Shown in pieces: positions 24,955-36,954 of a stretch of DNA of 64,000 nt. Positions within the stretch are counted from its first letter, which is position 1, and the number at the start of each line of letters is the position of its first letter. The stretch spans positions 16,731,490-16,795,489 of the forward strand of contig JAQFVV010012400.1 in NCBI GenBank assembly GCA_028023455.1, given 5' to 3'. This DNA is from Epiperipatus broadwayi (Eukaryota; Onychophora; Udeonychophora; Euonychophora; Peripatidae). Under the pieces are notes generated by a model. The model ran no database searches. It worked only from the letters and a program-made list of their open reading frames with translations, and was not told the DNA's origin. The position numbers and the translations under genes are program-made.

Positions 24955-25232
24955 AAAAAAAATCCAACGTTTTGACTATTTTATATAGCCTTTTTCAAGG
25001 CACACTAAAATAAAAATATATATATAACAAATAACACATATTCCATAAAAATAAATAAATAAATAAAAAAAAATAAAAAATTACAAAATATATTCATAAT
25101 CAAAAATTTACCTTATCTCACTCCCCTTTCCTATTACCAACAAACACAACTCAAAGAGAAACAATTTCCTTTTATTAAAAAAAAAAAAAAAGTCTATATA
25201 TATATTCTTTAAAACATTTAATTAAAAATCTA
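24955..25232 (-). mobile_element. PLE-B 3' region
   Basis: Minus-strand non-coding sequence directly downstream of the PLE-B coding relic. It contains AAAACGTTGGATT near its end (24962-24975), typical of PLE terminal repeats, and several A/T microsatellite-like stretches. Confidence 0.55.
24962..25003 (-). ncRNA. Degenerate hammerhead-like motif in PLE-B
   Basis: On the minus strand it reads CCTTGAAAAAGGC, TATATAAAATAG, TCAAAACGTTGGA. Compared with a PLE hammerhead (CTGAWGA, stem II, GAAACGTTGG), stem II GGCTAT/ATAGTC and the ACGTTGG part survive. The CTGAWGA box and G12 are altered; the G12 change fits CpG decay. It is probably inactive. Confidence 0.4.
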
Positions 25233-25487
25233 TTATTTTCTTTTCTGTTTATCTATTAACATCCTATTTAATTCTGGTTTTATTTCATTAATGAATACAC
25301 TTTCTTTTATCATCCTTTCATTATATGATTTAATACATTCCAAAGGCTTTATATCAAACTCCCCATGCTTAAATTTATTCATGTGAATGTAAACAGCAGA
25401 ATTTTTATCATATAAATTTTTATCATATAAATTGACTAATAAATGTAGAAACTGCCATTTGCTTATGTGCAAATATATATGTGTCAC
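25233..25487 (-). pseudogene. PLE-B: end of Penelope-like GIY-YIG domain
   Basis: The minus-strand frame ends with HMNKFKHGEFDIKPLECI, then ERMIKESVFINE. This is the H-x5-H and Glu-helix part found at the C-terminus of PLE GIY-YIG domains (compare PLE-A). The N-terminal half is disturbed by a 15-bp tandem duplication (AATTTTTATCATATA repeated near 25400-25430). The GIY and YIG boxes themselves are not readable upstream. The sequence differs from PLE-A, so it belongs to another PLE family, inserted in the opposite orientation. Confidence 0.7.
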
Positions 25488-26280
25488 TTGAGAAATAAAA
25501 TATAAACTGCCTAAAGGTTAAAAGAAAAATTAATTCATGTACATTATTAAAAATGATTAATTATTATTTTGTAATATGTGAGAAACCTAATGATAATCAC
25601 ATTGTAAAGGAAGAAAGACAAGTAGTCTTGATATGCAAAAAACTAACTAAATTTGAACCTGTTCTAGTTTGTCTTTTTTAAACTGAATTTTAAATAAAAT
25701 TTCCTTCTATTTATCTAATAAAATTAGATGGCAAAGCTAAAAATGATTACAATTTTCGGTTGATAATATTTTAGAGGGTATAATTAAAAATTTAAAAGTC
25801 AACAATGAATTTTTCTTTGTCCTGTATTGTGAAATGTAAATAAAGAAGGAGAGAAAAAGACAAATTACAGTTTTTTTCTTCTTATTTCATTTACTTATGT
25901 ATAAAATCAGAATAGAATGTACATAAATTTTTTATTCACAACATATTTTGAAGAGTGTAAAGAAAGTGTGTTCAAAAAATATATTGTAATGACACAAAAG
26001 TCTTTTTTTCCATAGCTGGGAACCATGTTATTTGAACAATACCAAATAGGTGTAAATAGATCTGAAACAAGCAACCAGACATTATTATTATTATTATTTT
26101 TAATTCTAGAAGTGCAGCAGTTGGATTCCATATTGCTTTGCAGTGCAGTCTATTTTTGAAGCAGTGTTATAATGATCCATGCCCAGGATAGCCATATTTT
26201 GATGTTGTTAAAGTATTTTTCAATACTCCAATTATAATCATCAGTAAGATGATCTTATTTAGAAAAAAATCTATCTATTA
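25488..26280. other. AT-rich non-coding DNA
   Basis: No gene recognised. An (ATT)n stretch near 26080 yields a chance open frame on the minus strand. Confidence 0.55.
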
Positions 26281-26570
26281 TGTGTGGCTATATAACCAAA
26301 AACCACATTAGTCAAAATGCCTGGAAAATGCAGCCAGATTCAGAAACTAACGCTGAAATTTGCAAAACCAACCAGTGCAATGCTTCTATAATACAATGAA
26401 GGAAGAAATGGCCAGTGCCATATAAATTATCCAAGACCTACTGATGTTATACCTCATATAAAAACATCAGTGCTGCAGTATTTATTCTCTCTAACATCCC
26501 AGTGTTCAAGGAGAAGACCACTGTTGGAAAAATTAAGAAAGACAACAGTAAACTATTAAAAGAATTGTAC
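26281..26570. other. Unidentified more complex segment
   Basis: Base composition is more balanced than in the flanks, and several short words look repeat-like, but no protein motif or second copy was recognised. It is possibly an old transposon fragment. Confidence 0.3.
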
Positions 26571-27128
26571 CTGAAAAAAAAAAAAAGAACATTCTTTGAG
26601 ACTGTTTAATATTTAACATGGTAAGATCTTATCATTATAAATATTATAAGGCCTTAAACTTAAATTTAAAATATGATATTAATAGTTGAGAGTACATAGC
26701 AACAGTTTTAAATATTCATTATTAATAAATTGTTACATTTTGTAATTGTTATTAATCCATTTAGTTTGTATTTATAACTCAATCCAAATATATATGATTT
26801 TTTTACACACATATCTACAGACCTGAGAAATCATATAATTAACTGGGGGACATGCTGGGATGGAGTAATAATTGATGATGATTGTTCCTTTAAAATTATT
26901 CTTAAGATTAAGAGGTTTGACACCTTTGAGTTTCATTTTTATTGAAACTATATATTTAAATTATAAATCATCATCACATTGGTTAATATTGTTATATAAA
27001 TGAATTGAATCATTTTTTTTTTTTTTTAAATTTTATTAACCATTTAATTTTCATATTTATTTGAACCAAAATTTACCATACAATTTGAATTGTATCCAAG
27101 TTAGTATCCAAGTTCAAATCCATCTTTC
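26571..27128. other. AT-rich non-coding DNA
   Basis: Nothing recognisable apart from a T17 run near 27013. Confidence 0.55.
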
Positions 27129-27215
27129 ATATTAGATGATGGAAATAGTCCAAGCAATAAATGCAACTAAAACATCATCATCACAAACCTTCAGGAAAAC
27201 TATGATTATGTTTAA
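27129..27215 (+). repeat. R4 dispersed repeat, copy 1
   Basis: Shares about 75 bp with 29825-29905 in the same order: TATTAGATGATGGAAATAGT, AACTAAAACATCATCATCAC and CCTTCAGGAAAAC. Identity unknown; probably part of a short retroposon. Confidence 0.55.
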
Positions 27216-29046
27216 CTGATTTCTTGGGTCATTCAGCAATAGAATCCAGCATTACAGAAATCAGTTAAATTTTGTCTCTAATAGAGTTGTAATAAAATAC
27301 CTAAGTGATGTATAATTTTTTTTCTAAAAATAAACATTAAAATTGTATTATCTATGGCAAAATATGCAAATGAAAGTTGTACATTGGAAAAGCAGGGTGG
27401 AAAAAAAAAAGATACTGTTAAACTATGATGAAACAAAGGCTTAATTTAGGAAAACACATGATTTTGTATACCCTCATTCTGGAGAAATGTTGCTTATATG
27501 GATATTAGGAGATATATTTTATTAATAATTTTTTGTTTTATTTAAAATTGGAGTATTATGTATGTATCTGGACAAATTTATTATTTCATCTTTATTGGAT
27601 GTTTATTGAAAATTGTTTACTATTAAAAATCGAAATATGATTTTTTTTTTAAATTAATTATAAGTGATAGTGCTTTGCTTCTTTCATTTTTTGTAATTGT
27701 TAATTCTTTAATAATTTATATATGGAATCAAATCTAAATAAAACTATTAATTTTAATAGTAAACATTTTATTACTATCTTAAATCAAGTCCATAGAAAAC
27801 TTTTTAACGGTTTTATTAATAAAGACAATTTATAACTATCTTAAGTTTTTTGTTTTTGATAGTTGAAGAGATTAGAACTAGATAGTTAAATTGTTGTGGA
27901 AGTCGAGTTTCCTTTTTAAACTAAAGGAAATATATTAACTGAAATGTTTATAAAATTGAAAATTTAAATTAACAAATATTATTCTAATAAATTTATTTTA
28001 CTTTCCCCAACCACTATAGACTGCAAAAACTAAAAGTAATTTATTTATTTTATGTATACAGTATTTACACTTTTTTAATCATGTAAATTCAATACTATAT
28101 GTAATCATAAAAACGTCCACCAATCTTTTTTTTTATTCCTATGAATTCGATTTCTTATGTTATTCTGAAAAATTATGGCCGCTGCATTTTGAAGTAATTT
28201 TTATTTTAGAATTGTATAATAAATGACATCATTATTTCCTCATAGAATTGTAGAATAAATTACATCATCATCTATTATTAAGTGTGTACGATCATTATAT
28301 ATTTGGGTTTGAGAATATTCTCAGTACTCAATAAAATATCGTTGAGCTATTATAGCAACATTACATAAACTCATTATATATATATACATTAATCTCACGT
28401 TAAATTTTATTATATACAAAAAAGATATAACATCAAAAAGTACTTTGATATATATAATTTATTAAGAATATTTATACTTTATATACACGTATATACAAAA
28501 TATATTAAATATGTATTTATACATCCTTATTTATTTTAACTTAGATATATCATGAATTGAAAAACTTTTATAATGTTCCTTATTTATGTGATATGTTGGA
28601 CTATTTACAATTATCTGTCATTAAATGTTGAATGTTTAGAAAATTTTAAACTTGATTTTAATTTTTCTAAATACAAACAATTGTTTGTAATAACACACGT
28701 TACTAAATAACATGTTCATTATTTATATCTTTACTATTTATGTTAGTGATTTTTTTTTTGCTGGTGGTGTTGTTTTAATTTAATGTCATCCAAGATCCAA
28801 ACAGATAATTAAATATTGGATCAAGTTGGGGCACATTTCTATACAAGTGTCGGCCTTTCTCTTGTTAACACCAGATTTTCCACATTCATGGTTTCAATTG
28901 TCTGAGATTGGATTAAATATTGGATAATAAATAAAACAGAAATTTAAAAAAATTGTTTACAGTTTTATTTATTTCACAGTATGTATACAGTGTATACTTA
29001 AACCTATGTATGCATGTATGTGTGTTGTATATGTTTATATATATAT
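27216..29046. other. AT-rich non-coding DNA
   Basis: No gene is visible. A somewhat GC-richer piece at 28795-28920 (GGGGCACATTTCTATACAAG) may be an unrecognised retroposon. Confidence 0.5.
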
Positions 29047-29330
29047 ATTCACATTCATTATAATTTTCAAATCCATTGCAAATGAAAATCTGTTCAAGTT
29101 TTATCAAGTTTCTCCAACCCCTAGTCTCTCTTTTCCACAACATACCATCTAGTTCACATCTTTTACAATCTCTTGAAATCCAATTTAAAACTTTATCTGT
29201 TCATCTATTATTATCTCTTAACAATATGTCAAATCTAGCTCCATTTCAGTTTTAATTGTTTTAATGATGTCAGTGATACTTGTTTATTCTTTACCTTTGT
29301 ATTTCATTTTCCACCTTTTGGTATTTGCTT
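29047..29330 (-). pseudogene. RTE LINE C-terminal fragment
   Basis: The minus-strand translation gives LLRDNNR-TDKVLNWISRDCKR followed by DGMLWKRETRGWRNL and FICNGFENYN. This matches, block by block, the C-terminal tail of the plus-strand RTE copy at 54986-55346 (RRDDNRWTIEILNRVPRDCKR ... QWIDNG). It is diverged and carries stops. 5' truncation is typical of LINE copies. Confidence 0.65.
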
Positions 29331-31091
29331 GTTAAAAACATTTTCTTACTATTTATTTCTGTATATATAATCATAAAAACATTTACATTTTATTTATTTT
29401 ATTATTCAGAATGATTTAGACTGCTCTATTTGACAATTTCAATTTTCTGTATATCTACATTAATCTCGCATACATATATATGATCTTTATCTAAAGGGCA
29501 TGGAATAAGCAATCAAATACTATAATCAAGCAATAACACTTAATTATCATTGTCCATTAAATTCTTAATTTATTATTATACTTAAATTTTAGAACTATAT
29601 TATAAATTTTAATGAGTCTGGTACCATGTATTAATTACTTTTATATTCACATACAGTATATCATAATTATAATATTTTTAGCTCCTTTGTTGCATATACT
29701 AACTTGTTATTGTAATATTACTAACAATTGGTGCATATACTAACCTGTTTGCTGTGATATTATTAACAGTCGAATGTATTGGGAATATTTAAATAAAATT
29801 AAACCTTTCTAAAGGCATTCAACACACATATTAGATTATGGAATTAGTCCAATATAAAAATACAACTAGAACACCATCATCACACACCTTAAGGAAAACA
29901 ATATAGATATATATCTGTCTACCATATATATACAAAGACAAAATATTTTAAATATACTATATATGAATATGTATCTGCACAGCCAACTATTTCAGATAAT
30001 GTTTAGATTACTTCTAACCAGCTCTAAAAAGCAGAGATATAGCTAAATATATTTCATTAATTTAGAATCAAGGATTTGCCATTTATTGATAGTTACACAA
30101 AATGTCATTTCCCCAAAATTATGTAATCTTAAATATAAATTTAAAAAGTTAGGATTATTTAATTAATCTTTGTTATGTAGATTTAATTAATCATAAATTT
30201 AAGAATTTAATTGGACCAGTTTTAAAATAGAATAAGATTAAATTCAGTGTAAACCAAAATATATAATGCTAAACAGATTTTTTAGGTATATTTTCCTAGA
30301 TATTCTGTATTGTCCCTAGATATGTTGACATTAGTTTAGAATCAAGGATTTTGCTCTTTTTCCAAAGCTTTTAAATTTATTTGTGTCATGATTTATTTAT
30401 TTATTTTTGGTCTTAGATTATATATATATTAGAATTTATGATTCTTTCAGACTATTTAATATCAATTTCTGTATTTGCTGGTTTTTCATTGTGGATGAAT
30501 CCATCATAAGATTATTCATCAGAATTTATATTAAAAATAGATGTCAGTGAACATTAATTAGTTTCAGTCTTGCTTGTAATATGTTTGCATATTAGTTTAT
30601 TTAATTACAATATGTAAAAGCTATATCACAGATGACTTGTGTTTTGATCTTTCAAATATTCAAAAAGAATTATTTATATTATATGTTTGCATCTTATAGG
30701 ATTAAAAAAAGAATATAACTAATATTCCTATCCATACTGAAATCCATTCATATGTGTGCTTGTTCATAATAATTTCAGATTTCTCACTTTAGTGTATGAT
30801 AATTGACTTATATATAAATCAATTTTACTGGTTTCTATTATATGGATATTAATATTGATGGGATGAGCTAATCAACAATGAAATTTAATCTTGGACCTAT
30901 TGCTAGCTAAATAAAAAGTGTATTAGGGCTTTGAATCATATACAGTTTATATGCAATGTATAAAAATGTGTTTTTATTGTGTTTTAATTAATTTTATTAA
31001 TATATATATATATATTATTTTGGAAATTTGCCCTGTTTATTATGAATTTATTAATCACTTTTTCCAGAAACAATTAAGTTATGATAATGGA
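29331..31091. other. AT-rich non-coding DNA with R4 copy 2
   Basis: No gene is visible. R4 copy 2 lies at 29825-29905 (see 27129-27215). Confidence 0.5.
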
Positions 31092-31255
31092 AAATCATCT
31101 GCACTTTTCTTACCAATAATAAAATATGTTAAAAGAGAAAGCTAAGCTAACTTGTTTTTTAAAAGGAAAATGACCATTTTCCTTTTAAAAACAAGTTACC
31201 TTAGCTTTCTCTTTTAACATATTTTATCATTGGTAAGAAAAGTGCAGATGATTTT
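31092..31255. repeat. Near-perfect 164-bp palindrome
   Basis: The left arm 31092-31172 and right arm 31175-31255 are reverse complements with very few differences, separated by only 2 bp (AC). Arms include CTGCACTTTTCTTACCAAT, GTTAAAAGAGAAAGCTAAG and AAAAGGAAAATG. No TIR family or coding content was recognised. It could be a snap-back duplication or a foldback element. Confidence 0.9.
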
Positions 31256-33175
31256 CGTTTATTTTAGCACAATGTTTCCACATAATGGAGAGTCTATTTT
31301 TATAAGGTCTTGGAAAAATATATATGGGTATAAAAAAGGAAAATGTTCTAAAGTAACTGTCAGAAACTCTAATATAGGTCTAGAAAATCAAAAAGCATGT
31401 TAGATATGGATTTATTATCAAGCAAATTCAAGAAAATTGGCATGAGCAAAAATGCTTTATATATCAGTGTATTGTTTTTATTAATTTCACTTATTTAATT
31501 GAAAACAAATTGTCTTCTGAAATTTATTCATGGATAGCTTTTAAATAATGATATGAAAGCAGCAGCTATACTGAAGGTGTAAAATATGAATTGTTTGAAG
31601 TGAAAATTTGTGTTGAGCAGGTTTGTGTTCCTGTTCCAATTTTGTTTCGCATTTTTAAATCACTAGTCTTTGAAATAATTTCTAGATAACTTCATAAAGT
31701 TCATGATATAAAATGATTTAAAGTTAAAATAAAATCTTCACCTTCATGGGTTTTAGAATGATCTACAGAATTTTTTTAAAACAACCCACAAAGATTTAAT
31801 TTAGTAAAAAATGTTTGAAATACTATGATAATTGACTAATCAATAATAATAAAAAAAAAAAAATGCAATTTTTTTAACATAGATACTTATCATCTTGAAA
31901 ATGTGAATCAATTTAAATGTTTTAGTAACTTTTTAAGTAAAAAGACAAATCTGGATATTGAACTTCAACACAGTTCTTAATGTAGTGTTGGTGTATTTCA
32001 TAAATCAGAAAATAGTTATTACCATCACAGTAATGTAATTATTTTAATGAAATTAATTGTATGTAATAATGATATTCTGCCAAATTTATTATAAGGAAGT
32101 GACACTGTGAATCTTAAATATTGAAATAACATAAAAATAATAGACATTTTTTATTTAAAGGGCTCAGTATTTTGAAAATACAATGACAAGATCATCAAAA
32201 ACTTGATGTTATGCATCTTTCTGTATATAATGTTAAATCTGTTATTATTAGGAAGCCTCTTTATTGGATTGAGTGTGTGTAGTGAATGAATAATATCAAT
32301 TCTAAAAATATTTTATAATGAACTTAAAACAGGATTTCTTAGAGGAAATGCATTCTTTCCACCTCCTGTTTGTATTATAAATTTTTTTTTCAAAATTACT
32401 GTATAAAGAGGTTTATGATTGATTACTTTTTTGGGGGTATGATCACTATTGAAAATGTTATATTTACATAAGGTGTTAAAACCTAACTTTTGCAGAAGCA
32501 TTATAAGTCATGTAAATAGACTCCTGGACTAGCATGAAATATATGTGGTCATATTTGCGTTTTATAGATTTAACTAGTTATCACATTTACCTTCTTATTT
32601 TTATTTTTTGTATTTTTCTTTTTTTTTTTCTTTTATATAATAATTAAAATGGTCATACTGATTTAATAATGGCTATTAATGATATTTATCTGAAGGTTTG
32701 TAATAATGCCATTTTATTTATAATTATATATTGGATTATTCCCATCATCTATTAAATGTTTTTAGAAAAATTCAAATAAACTTTTCAAATATCTAAAAAA
32801 ATATACTAGTATATAACATAATATTTCAAATAGTTTTAGTCTCGAATTTTCTTCAAATGTTGCTGCCTGACCAATGACGGTATTATCATGGAAATTGAAA
32901 TGTGATTTTTAGATTCATGAATACTGATTGAATTTAGAGTGACATTTAATCAACTAAGATATTTTTTTAAGACAGCAGTCAGCAGAAATTTTATATACTT
33001 ATCTATGAGAATCCTAATTTCTTAACAGCAACATTAATGAAGTGGCTATCACACATTGTGGATTATCTCTTTACATTGACTTATGTTAATTATTAACCAT
33101 AGAATTGGAACAAGAACAAAAATTAGTATTAATACATGGTCTTGAAACAAGTCTCTTTTGTGACAAAATCAAAAC
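31256..33175. other. AT-rich non-coding DNA
   Basis: No gene recognised on either strand. Confidence 0.55.
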
Positions 33176-33780
33176 TATAGTTTACAGAAAGTCCATACTG
33201 GTAAATACTTAGCATATATATTCAGTCATGAGAGGAACAAAAGTAAAGTTATTCTTTAAGTATGGAATAAAGCAAAAAAAGTTGGTTTAAAAATTAATGA
33301 CCAGATAAGAAGATTTCTATTTTCATAAAGAGTAGTTATCCATCAGCTATTATTAAGAAAATCTTAAATAAACAACAAAAAGAACATTAAAATATAATTA
33401 TAGATGCAGTATATTCATAGATACTAAGGATAGCAGATACTAGAGAAAATCTGCAATCAGTATGTTAGAATAGTTTTCCAAAGCCATAGTCCACTGCAAA
33501 GAATCTTAAAAAGTTCTATAAAACCAATGCTTGAAATGCTGAAAAAGAAGAACATCTATGAAATACCATGTGTATGTGGGACATACATTGGTGAAACTAG
33601 TTGCCCTATTGAAAAATGATTAAAAGAGCACAAAATAATAATTAGAAAAAAGTTGTCTAAAGTAGCAAGCCCTGTATATACCAATGAACATTTATTTGAT
33701 TGTGAAAACACAAGAATATTGGATAGTGAGAAAAAGACAAAAAAGAAAATTTAAAAATGTTAACTCATAATGTTTGAAAC
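33176..33780 (+). pseudogene. PLE-C: decayed Penelope-like polymerase end
   Basis: With frameshifts, the translation shows VYRKS/HTGKYLAYIFSHERNKSKVI (the VYRK-THT-RYL block at the end of PLE reverse transcriptase). A linker resembling YVRIVFQSHSPLQRILKSS follows. Then comes a GIY-YIG domain: NIYEIPCVCGTYIGETSC, with the IYEI and YIGE boxes around a C-x-C pair, an interrupting TGA where Arg is expected, and LKEH. It ends near NEHLFDCENTRILDSEKK. The C-x-C spacing differs from PLE-A, so this is a third PLE family. It is non-functional. Confidence 0.8.
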
Positions 33781-33871
33781 CATCAATTCGCCCTTAAGAA
33801 AGAGTGAGAAATCAGGAGGGATCTCATAAATAAATATATAAAATTTCTATCACTGTCATCTGACAGAAAAA

Positions 33872-34075
33872 CTAGTTAGTTAGAGCATTGTTAATTCATT
33901 GTTCATGTGTCTAAAAAGTCATCGGTTTGATTCCCATGCTAGTATTGTTATTGATTAGATCAACAACTGAAAAAGAAAATAATTCATTATTCATGCATCT
34001 AAAAGTCACTGATATGATTCCCATGCTAGTACTATTATTGGTCAGATCACTAACTCTTGAAAAAGAGGAGAATAA
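33872..34075 (+). mobile_element. tRNA-derived retroposon with internal tandem duplication
   Basis: TAGTTAGTTAGAGCATTG fits a tRNA D-arm/box A and CGGTTTGATTCCC fits box B, about 50 bp apart. AATTCATTGTTCATG through the box B region is repeated 88 bp later (33893 and 33981), with a more diverged second box B (ATATGATTCCC). This is most likely a tRNA-derived SINE duplicated in tandem. No TSD was identified. Confidence 0.6.
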
Positions 34076-34080
34076 TACCA

Positions 34081-35300
34081 CCTGAAATGCATTATATATT
34101 AATGTGTGCTATTATGAATAGTTGAATGCATTTGAAAAGTTTAAATAGTTTGTATTTTTAAAAACATTTAACAATTAAATTATATGATGGAAATAGACTG
34201 GTATATAATCTCAATGTAATTAGTATACTTCAAGTTTGGCATGCTTTACTGGATTTAATTATATATGTATTTAAAAAGACTTGTTTTATTATTTTTTTCC
34301 ACAATATGTCTTAAAATTCTAATTTGCAAAATGAGTTGCAAAAATTTGGAATCTAAATCTGGTTTGTCTTTCACTAGTGTTAAAATTATATAGTATATTA
34401 TTAATTACCATTTAATGGAATTCTCAGATTTGTAATATAGGCACATTTCTCTTAGTATAAATGAAGCATTCTGCAACTTGTTGCTTAACCCTGAGAGATA
34501 GTTTTTTTTCTTGAATATTGTTTAAGCCATCAGTTTAGTTACTTGCTTTATGAGGTTGGGTGATATTTGATAATAAATTGTACCTAAAAAGTACCACAAA
34601 ATCTGAAGTTGGTGTAGTTAGGTATGCCTTGTGCATAGCAAAATTGTTTGCAATGACTATTACAAATGCTTTGCAAAGACCAACTATTGAAGATTCTGAT
34701 TAATTAAATGCTTTTATTGAAGTTGGAAAATTGGTTTGATGTTTGTTAATTTTTGATCTTTTTCAAGTTAGAATGAAATTTTAAATTCTAGGTTTAATAT
34801 ATTTAAATTTAATAAAATTGCTTGAAAATTAATATATAACTAAGGTATATCAGCTTAATCCATTTGAAACCTCTTTTCAATATCATAGATATGGAGCAGA
34901 AGCTGGTAAAATGTTAAAAATATTCAATGACTTCATGTATCACAATTAATAATTATTCTTAGAACTTTGATTGGTTTTAGTGTAAATATATTTTTTTCTT
35001 TCAATTGAATAACGATTTTTTAAAACTATTTTAAACTCTTAATGTTCATATCATATTTAGTATGTGTATATATAATATAATTTTTATTTTAAAACAATTG
35101 TTTTGAAAAAAAAAAGCTAAACTATTTTAGAAGTTATAAAAGAAAACTCTTGATAATTATTTTAAACAATGATTGTGAATTTTCTTCTTTAACATTTTTT
35201 TTTGGAAAAAAAACTATTTTAAAATAGAAATAAAAGCATCAAACAATTTCAAATAGAAAACTTAGTATACACACACTAAATATAATATATATATATTAAG
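34081..35300. other. AT-rich non-coding DNA
   Basis: No gene is visible. It contains one copy of the dispersed 10-mer ATGCTTTTAT (34708) and one ATAAAAGCAT (35230), discussed under the MITE clusters. Confidence 0.5.
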
Positions 35301-35471
35301 AGTATATAAACTTCACATGGTCACCTCTATACTAGCACATAATTGTAAAAAAAGGCAAAACTCTCCATACAGTAGTGCCACCCTGTCTCAAACAGAGCAA
35401 TCAATGAATGCCAGAAGGCTTGTGCATAAAATCCCTATCTAGTGCCTACTCATCCAATATCCCCAGACTAG

Positions 35472-35495
35472 TTTCTGGCTTGTGGCCATCATCAG
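35472..35495 (-). ncRNA. Hammerhead-like core, R1 unit 1
   Basis: On the minus strand: CTGATGA, stem II TGGC-CACAA-GCCA, GAAA, then CTAGT, which can pair with ACTAG downstream as stem III. All invariant core bases on this side are present. Base 16.1 reads A instead of U in most R1 copies, so cleavage is uncertain. Confidence 0.5.
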
Positions 35496-35915
35496 TGAGA
35501 AGCCTTGGATATGAGAGCACTGCACCTAAATCTTAGGATCTAATGCAACCCTCCAGCAGCCACCTTTTAACTCTACTACAAAGCTGTGAGAATGAAATTG
35601 AAAACATTGTTAATATCCTCAATCTAAGCTCAATAGCCTATATAGTCATATGGGTCTGAACTCAATTCAGCTTCCATACATTTTGGTATCTTTGGCTCTT
35701 AAACAACCATAGCCACCACTATCCTACTAGGCAGGATTAGTGTTAAACCACTAAACTTTACATAATCACCTCTATACTAGCACATAATTGTAAACAAAGG
35801 CAAAACTCTCCATACACTAGTGCCACCCTATGCAAACAGAGTAATCAATGGATGCCAGAAGGCTTGTGCATAAAATCCCTATCTAGTCCCTACTCATCCA
35901 ATATCCCCAGACTAG

Positions 35916-35939
35916 TTTCTGGCTTGTGGCCATCATCAG
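35916..35939 (-). ncRNA. Hammerhead-like core, R1 unit 2
   Basis: Identical core to the unit 444 bp away: CTGATGA, TGGC-CACAA-GCCA, GAAA and CTAGT. The conservation of this block across diverged units is greater than that of the middle of the repeat. Confidence 0.5.
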
Positions 35940-36102
35940 TGAGGAGCTTTGGATGTGAGAGCACTGCACCTAGATCTTAGGATCTAACGCAACCCTCCAG
36001 CAGCCACCTTTTAACTCTACTTTACTACAAAACTATGAGAATGAAATTGAAAACATTGTTAATATCTTCAATCTAAGCTCAATAGTCTATATAGGCTCCT
36101 CA

Positions 36103-36126
36103 CTGATGATGGCCACAAGCCAGAAA
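36103..36126 (+). ncRNA. Hammerhead-like core, R1 unit 3
   Basis: CTGATGA, TGGC-CACAA-GCCA, GAAA, CTAGT on the plus strand, with ACTAG downstream (36149) as a possible stem III partner. AAGCCTT downstream could pair with a distal AAGGCT of stem I in complete units, but in this unit the upstream part is cut by the inversion junction. Confidence 0.5.
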
Positions 36127-36545
36127 CTAGTCTGGGGATATGGATGAGTAGGCACTAGATAGGGATTTTATGCACAAGCCTTCTGACATCCATTGATTAC
36201 TCTGTTTAGCACAGGTGGCACTACTGTATGGAGAGTTTTGCCTTTGTTTACAATTATGTGCTAGTATAGAGGTGATCATGTGATGTTTAGTGGTTCAGCA
36301 CTAATCCTGCCTAGTAGGATAGTGGTGGCTATCGTTGTTTAAGAGCCAAAGACACCAAAATGTATGGGAGCTGAATTGAGTTCAGACCCATATGACTATA
36401 TAGGCTATTGAGCTTAGATTGAAGATATTAACAATGTTTTCAATTTCATTCTTATAGTTTTGTAGTAGAGTTAAAAGATGGTTGCTGGAGGGTTGCATTA
36501 GATCCTAAGATCTAGGTGCAGTGCTCTCAGATCAAAGGCTCCTCA

Positions 36546-36569
36546 CTGATGATGGCCACAAGCCAGAAA
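36546..36569 (+). ncRNA. Hammerhead-like core, R1 unit 4
   Basis: CTGATGA, TGGC-CACAA-GCCA and GAAA are intact. Stem III has one change (CTATT in place of CTAGT). An upstream AAAGGCT can pair with the downstream AAGCC to extend stem I. Confidence 0.5.
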
Positions 36570-36954
36570 CTATTCTGGGGATATTGGATGAGTAGGCACT
36601 AGATAGGGGTTTTATGCACAAGCCTGCTGGCATCCATTGATTACTCTGTTTGGCACAGGGTGGCACTACTGTATGGAGAGTTTCGCCTTTGTTTAGTATA
36701 TAAACTTACAGCAGAAATATCTAATGACTTATATACACTATATATGTGATATTGCTTTAATGTAAAATTATATGTATTAAGTTCATTTGCAATATATACA
36801 CATATTATTATATATACATACTAAAATAATATATACATAAGGTATATACATTTTAACCTATAGCAGAAATATCTAGTGATATATATCATCTATAAGTGTC
36901 CACTCAATTTAAAGCACAATATAGTTTAGACTTAAAATAAAAAAAAAATTTAAA

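Larger units (their letters stand above)
35314..36694. mobile_element. R1 array: inverted tandem dimers with 13-bp TSD
   Basis: The whole 1,381-bp block is flanked by perfect copies of AGTATATAAACTT (35301-35313 and 36695-36707). Two R1 units run on the minus strand (cores at 35472 and 35916, 444 bp apart), then two partial units on the plus strand (cores at 36103 and 36546, 443 bp apart). The inversion junction is near 36092. Each unit has a tRNA D-arm-like GTGGCTAT...TAAGAGCC, a box-B-like GAGTTCAGACCC, the block CATATGACTATATAG, then a hammerhead-like core and the tail TGGAGAGTTTTGCCT. It has no coding capacity. The single TSD implies insertion of the multimer in one event. Confidence 0.85.

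Noticed and set aside
33872-34075. CRISPR-like or satellite array
   Set aside because: Only two diverged 88-bp copies, with tRNA-like boxes; a duplicated retroposon explains it.
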